A DNA stretch of 64,000 nucleotides from DASPFV01 sp035620975 (GTDB lineage: Bacteria > Acidobacteriota > Vicinamibacteria > Vicinamibacterales > 2-12-FULL-66-21), in the NCBI GenBank assembly GCA_035620975.1, contig DASPFV010000322.1, positions 5,391 through 69,390 of the forward strand. The letters are read 5' to 3'. This document shows, piece by piece, positions 62,504 through 64,000 of the stretch. The position numbers and the translations under genes were made by a program. A model generated the notes under the pieces. It made no database searches, was not told where the DNA came from, and saw nothing but the letters and a program-made list of their open reading frames with translations. The stretch's first letter is position 1. Every line of letters begins with the position of its first letter.

Positions 62504-62546
62504 CCAACTCACATTTCGGCAGTTGACCGAAATCGAGTTGGTTTTT
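62504..62546 (+). terminator. Rho-independent terminator after the xth repeat array
   Basis: Nested stem: CCAACTC pairs with GAGTTGG and, after one or two mismatched bases, ATTTCGG pairs with CCGAAAT, with loop CAGTTGA. It is followed directly by TTTTT. It lies 290 bp after xth, on the far side of the repeat array. Confidence 0.8.
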
Positions 62547-62761
62547 CAACGGGACGCGGGGTCGCGCCACAACGTGATGGAAGGGGGTTTTGAGCTGCGC
62601 TCGAGGTCGCAATTCATCACATCGTTCATCCCGTGACAAAAGCGATTCGGTCGTGCGCCATCGGCGCGTGGTTGTGACACACTACTCGATCGCCGAGCCC
62701 GTCGACCGTCAAGACAGTGGGCCGGTGCGGTTCGTGTGTCGGGACTTCGCAGGAGGGTAGT

Positions 62762-63547
62762 ATGACCGTTGCTGTCTCCACTCTGCTCGGCCGTCCGCTC
62801 TGGTATGAGCTGATGACGACCGATATGAAGGCCGCCGAGGGGTTTTACAAGACCGTCGTCGGCTGGACCTCGGCGCCGTTCGAGGGGTCCCCGCAGCCTT
62901 ACTCCATGTTCAGCCGCAGCGGGAACGTGCCGGTTGCCGGCGTGCTGACGCAGCCGACCGATGTGAAGGCCCCGCCGTTCTGGGCCATGTACGTCGGCGT
63001 ACCGAAGCTCGAGGAGGCTGCGGCCCACATCACGCGTCTGGGAGGCGGCGAGTGCTCGCCGGTGATCCAGATTCCGACGGTCGGCCGCATGCAGATGATG
63101 AAGGATCCGCAGGGAGCGGCCTTCTACATTTACGAACCGTCCACGACCGAGTTCCCGCCCGAGGGCGCGCCGGAGATAGGCGAAGGATCGTGGCACGAGC
63201 TGATGACGACCGACGCGCCGGCCGCGCTGAAGTTCTACAGCGAGGTCTTCGGCTGGCAGCCGAGCGAGACGATGGACATGGGGCCTGCTGGCAAGTACTA
63301 CATGTTCAATCGCCCCCACGGCATGATCGGCGGGATGATGAACAAGCCGCCCGAGATGGCGCACGTCCCGCCCAACTGGCAGATCTACTTCCGCGTGCCT
63401 GACATCAACGCGGCCGTCGAGCGCATCAAGGCGAACGGCGGTCAGATTCTCAATGGGCCGATGGAGGTGCCGGGCGGCGACTGGATCGTGAACGCCATGG
63501 ACCCGCAGGGGGCCGCGTTCTCGCTGCACGCGAAGAAGGCGCAGTAA
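62762..63547 (+). CDS. Two-domain VOC (glyoxalase-like) protein
   Basis: A 261-residue protein of two tandem vicinal-oxygen-chelate domains. Each starts WYELMTTD/WHELMTTD, has 'FYKTVVGW'/'FYSEVFGW' and ends with 'DPQGAAFYIYEP' or 'DPQGAAFSLHAK'. Family members bind a metal and small molecules (glyoxalase, extradiol dioxygenase or resistance proteins). AGGAGG lies 6 nt before the ATG. An upstream GTG (62717) is open but lacks a Shine-Dalgarno. Substrate unknown. Confidence 0.9.
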   Translation: MTVAVSTLLGRPLWYELMTTDMKAAEGFYKTVVGWTSAPFEGSPQPYSMFSRSGNVPVAGVLTQPTDVKAPPFWAMYVGVPKLEEAAAHITRLGGGECSPVIQIPTVGRMQMMKDPQGAAFYIYEPSTTEFPPEGAPEIGEGSWHELMTTDAPAALKFYSEVFGWQPSETMDMGPAGKYYMFNRPHGMIGGMMNKPPEMAHVPPNWQIYFRVPDINAAVERIKANGGQILNGPMEVPGGDWIVNAMDPQGAAFSLHAKKAQ

Positions 63548-63564
63548 CTCGCCCTGAAAATCGA

Positions 63565-63604
63565 ACGGCGCGGCGAGGGCCCCACGACCCCGCCGCGCCG
63601 TTTG
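63565..63604 (+). terminator. Terminator-like hairpin after the VOC gene
   Basis: An 11-bp perfect stem, ACGGCGCGGCG with CGCCGCGCCGT, around a 15-nt loop, followed by TTTGCG. The stem is strong but the T-run is short, so Rho help may be needed. Confidence 0.65.
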
Positions 63605-63681
63605 CGTGTCCGACGGACCGCCACCCGCGAGCTATCCGCCGGGGCCCCTGCCCCGGCCGTCGAGGCGCTCCGCGAAACCTC

Positions 63682-63710
63682 TTGACACGCTAGTTCTAAG
63701 TACTAAATAC
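63682..63710 (+). promoter_or_regulatory. BlaI-family gene promoter
   Basis: A consensus TTGACA at 63682-63687. The -10 is placed within the A+T-rich 63703-63710 (TAAATA-like, 16-17 bp spacing) and overlaps the palindromic operator. Transcription would start near 63717, leaving a ~50-nt leader that carries GGAACC repeats. Confidence 0.6.
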
Positions 63711-63716
63711 TTAGTA
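63701..63716. promoter_or_regulatory. Palindromic BlaI/MecI-type operator
   Basis: TACTAA-ATAC-TTAGTA is a perfect 6-4-6 inverted repeat, and a second CTAAGTA/TACTTAG palindrome overlaps it. BlaI/MecI operators are of the TACTA..TAGTA type, and the site sits on the -10 of a BlaI-family gene, so autorepression is expected. Confidence 0.65.
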
Positions 63717-63735
63717 ATGAAATATCTGACTCGGC

Positions 63736-63764
63736 TGGAACCTGGAACCTGAAACCTGAAACAC
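63736..63764 (+). repeat. GGAACC-type repeat in the BlaI-gene leader
   Basis: Four heptamers (GGAACCT, GGAACCT, GAAACCT, GAAACAC) run up to the start codon. They occupy the place where a Shine-Dalgarno would lie, and none is seen. Same repeat family as 26070-26220 and 54238-54475. Confidence 0.7.
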
Positions 63765-63766
63765 CA

Positions 63767-64000
63767 TGCGCACCCGCACCTCGACGCTGACCCCGCAGGA
63801 GCTGGCCATCATGAAGGTGATCTGGAAGCTCGAGAAGGCCACCGTCCGCGACGTCTACGAAGCCCTGCGGCAGAAGCGTCAGGTCGCGTACACGACCGTG
63901 ATGACCATGATGCGGATCCTCGAGGAGAAGGGCTTCTTGCGGAAGCTGCTCGTGGACCGGGCCTACGTCTACAGGCCGGCGCGCCCGCGACAGCAGGTCG
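63767..64000 (+). CDS. BlaI/MecI-family transcriptional regulator, N-terminal part
   Basis: The first 78 residues of a BlaI/MecI repressor: 'TLTPQELAIMKVIWKLEKATVRDVYEAL' and 'VAYTTVMTMMRILEEKGFL' form the winged-helix DNA-binding domain. The gene runs off the right edge. Such repressors usually control a neighbouring M56 (BlaR1-like) membrane peptidase and are inactivated by its proteolysis; that partner would lie outside the window. An operator and promoter precede the gene. Confidence 0.9.

Overview
The window is a 64 kb stretch of high-G+C bacterial chromosome. It most resembles an Acidobacteriota genome, probably class Vicinamibacteria. This taxonomic call is inferred from gene content: four long MacB/FtsX-type permeases of the acidobacterial duplicated orphan permease (ADOP) type, a Ser/Thr kinase with a periplasmic repeat region, exported 3-keto-disaccharide hydrolase, M14 and S9 peptidases, Ig-like lipoproteins and a BlaI-type regulator. 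No rRNA gene is present to confirm it. I saw no phage, insertion sequence, CRISPR array, tRNA or rRNA.

Layout. (1) 1-410: start of an exported S9-type peptidase. (2) 610-11337: an almost complete arginine regulon. argC-argB-argD-argA-argJ-argF and a quinone-oxidoreductase-like gene run leftward. argR-argG-argH and a SixA-like phosphatase run rightward. The two arms diverge from a 108-bp region with two good promoters and matching ARG-box-like operators that overlap both start codons. (3) 11354-14950: an aromatic-L-amino-acid-decarboxylase-like gene with no obvious start codon, a glycine-zipper protein and a small secreted protein. (4) 15083-19311: a large M14 peptidase followed 11 bp later by a MatC/SLC13-like permease. 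(5) 19423-24512 (minus): a sugar-catabolism-like cluster (KGPDC/HPS-type decarboxylase/aldolase, zinc dehydrogenase, SDR, TIM-barrel isomerase), headed by an exported methyltransferase-like protein and a DUF1080 hydrolase. (6) 24798-41390: PilZ protein, ADOP, B12-binding radical SAM enzyme, outer-membrane barrel, Ser/Thr kinase with a SnoaL-like partner, tandem Ig-like lipoproteins, sulfatase-like and phosphodiesterase-like genes, and a PQQ-propeller protein. (7) 41574-48086: an overlapping gene run of ADOP, transglutaminase-like protein, ABC ATPase and ABC permease (the permease is frameshifted). (8) 48144-51255: a c-di-GMP-type cluster (REC-PilZ, PilZ, HD-GYP). (9) 51638-54233: a small protein, a secreted coiled-coil protein and glnS. 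(10) 54489-60943: a divergent pair of ADOPs, the second coupled to a TIMP-like/carboxypeptidase-regulatory-like secreted protein. (11) 61053-64000: a small Cys-containing protein, exonuclease III, a repeat array, a two-domain VOC protein, and a BlaI/MecI regulator cut by the window end.

The main non-genic signals are two dispersed repeat families. One has a CACGGATGAA/CGCGGATGAA core and is seen inside the 3' end of argH, between two PilZ/HD-GYP genes, and as an array after exonuclease III. The other has a GGAACC core and is seen between two convergent gene pairs and in the leader of the BlaI gene. Several genes also carry a -10 hexamer only 8-10 nt upstream of the start codon, which suggests leaderless or very short-leader transcripts.

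I found no clear new defence or mobile system. The best candidates for undescribed biology are the ADOP-transglutaminase-ABC operon, the sugar cluster with its exported methyltransferase, and the opposed GGAACC arrays between convergent genes.
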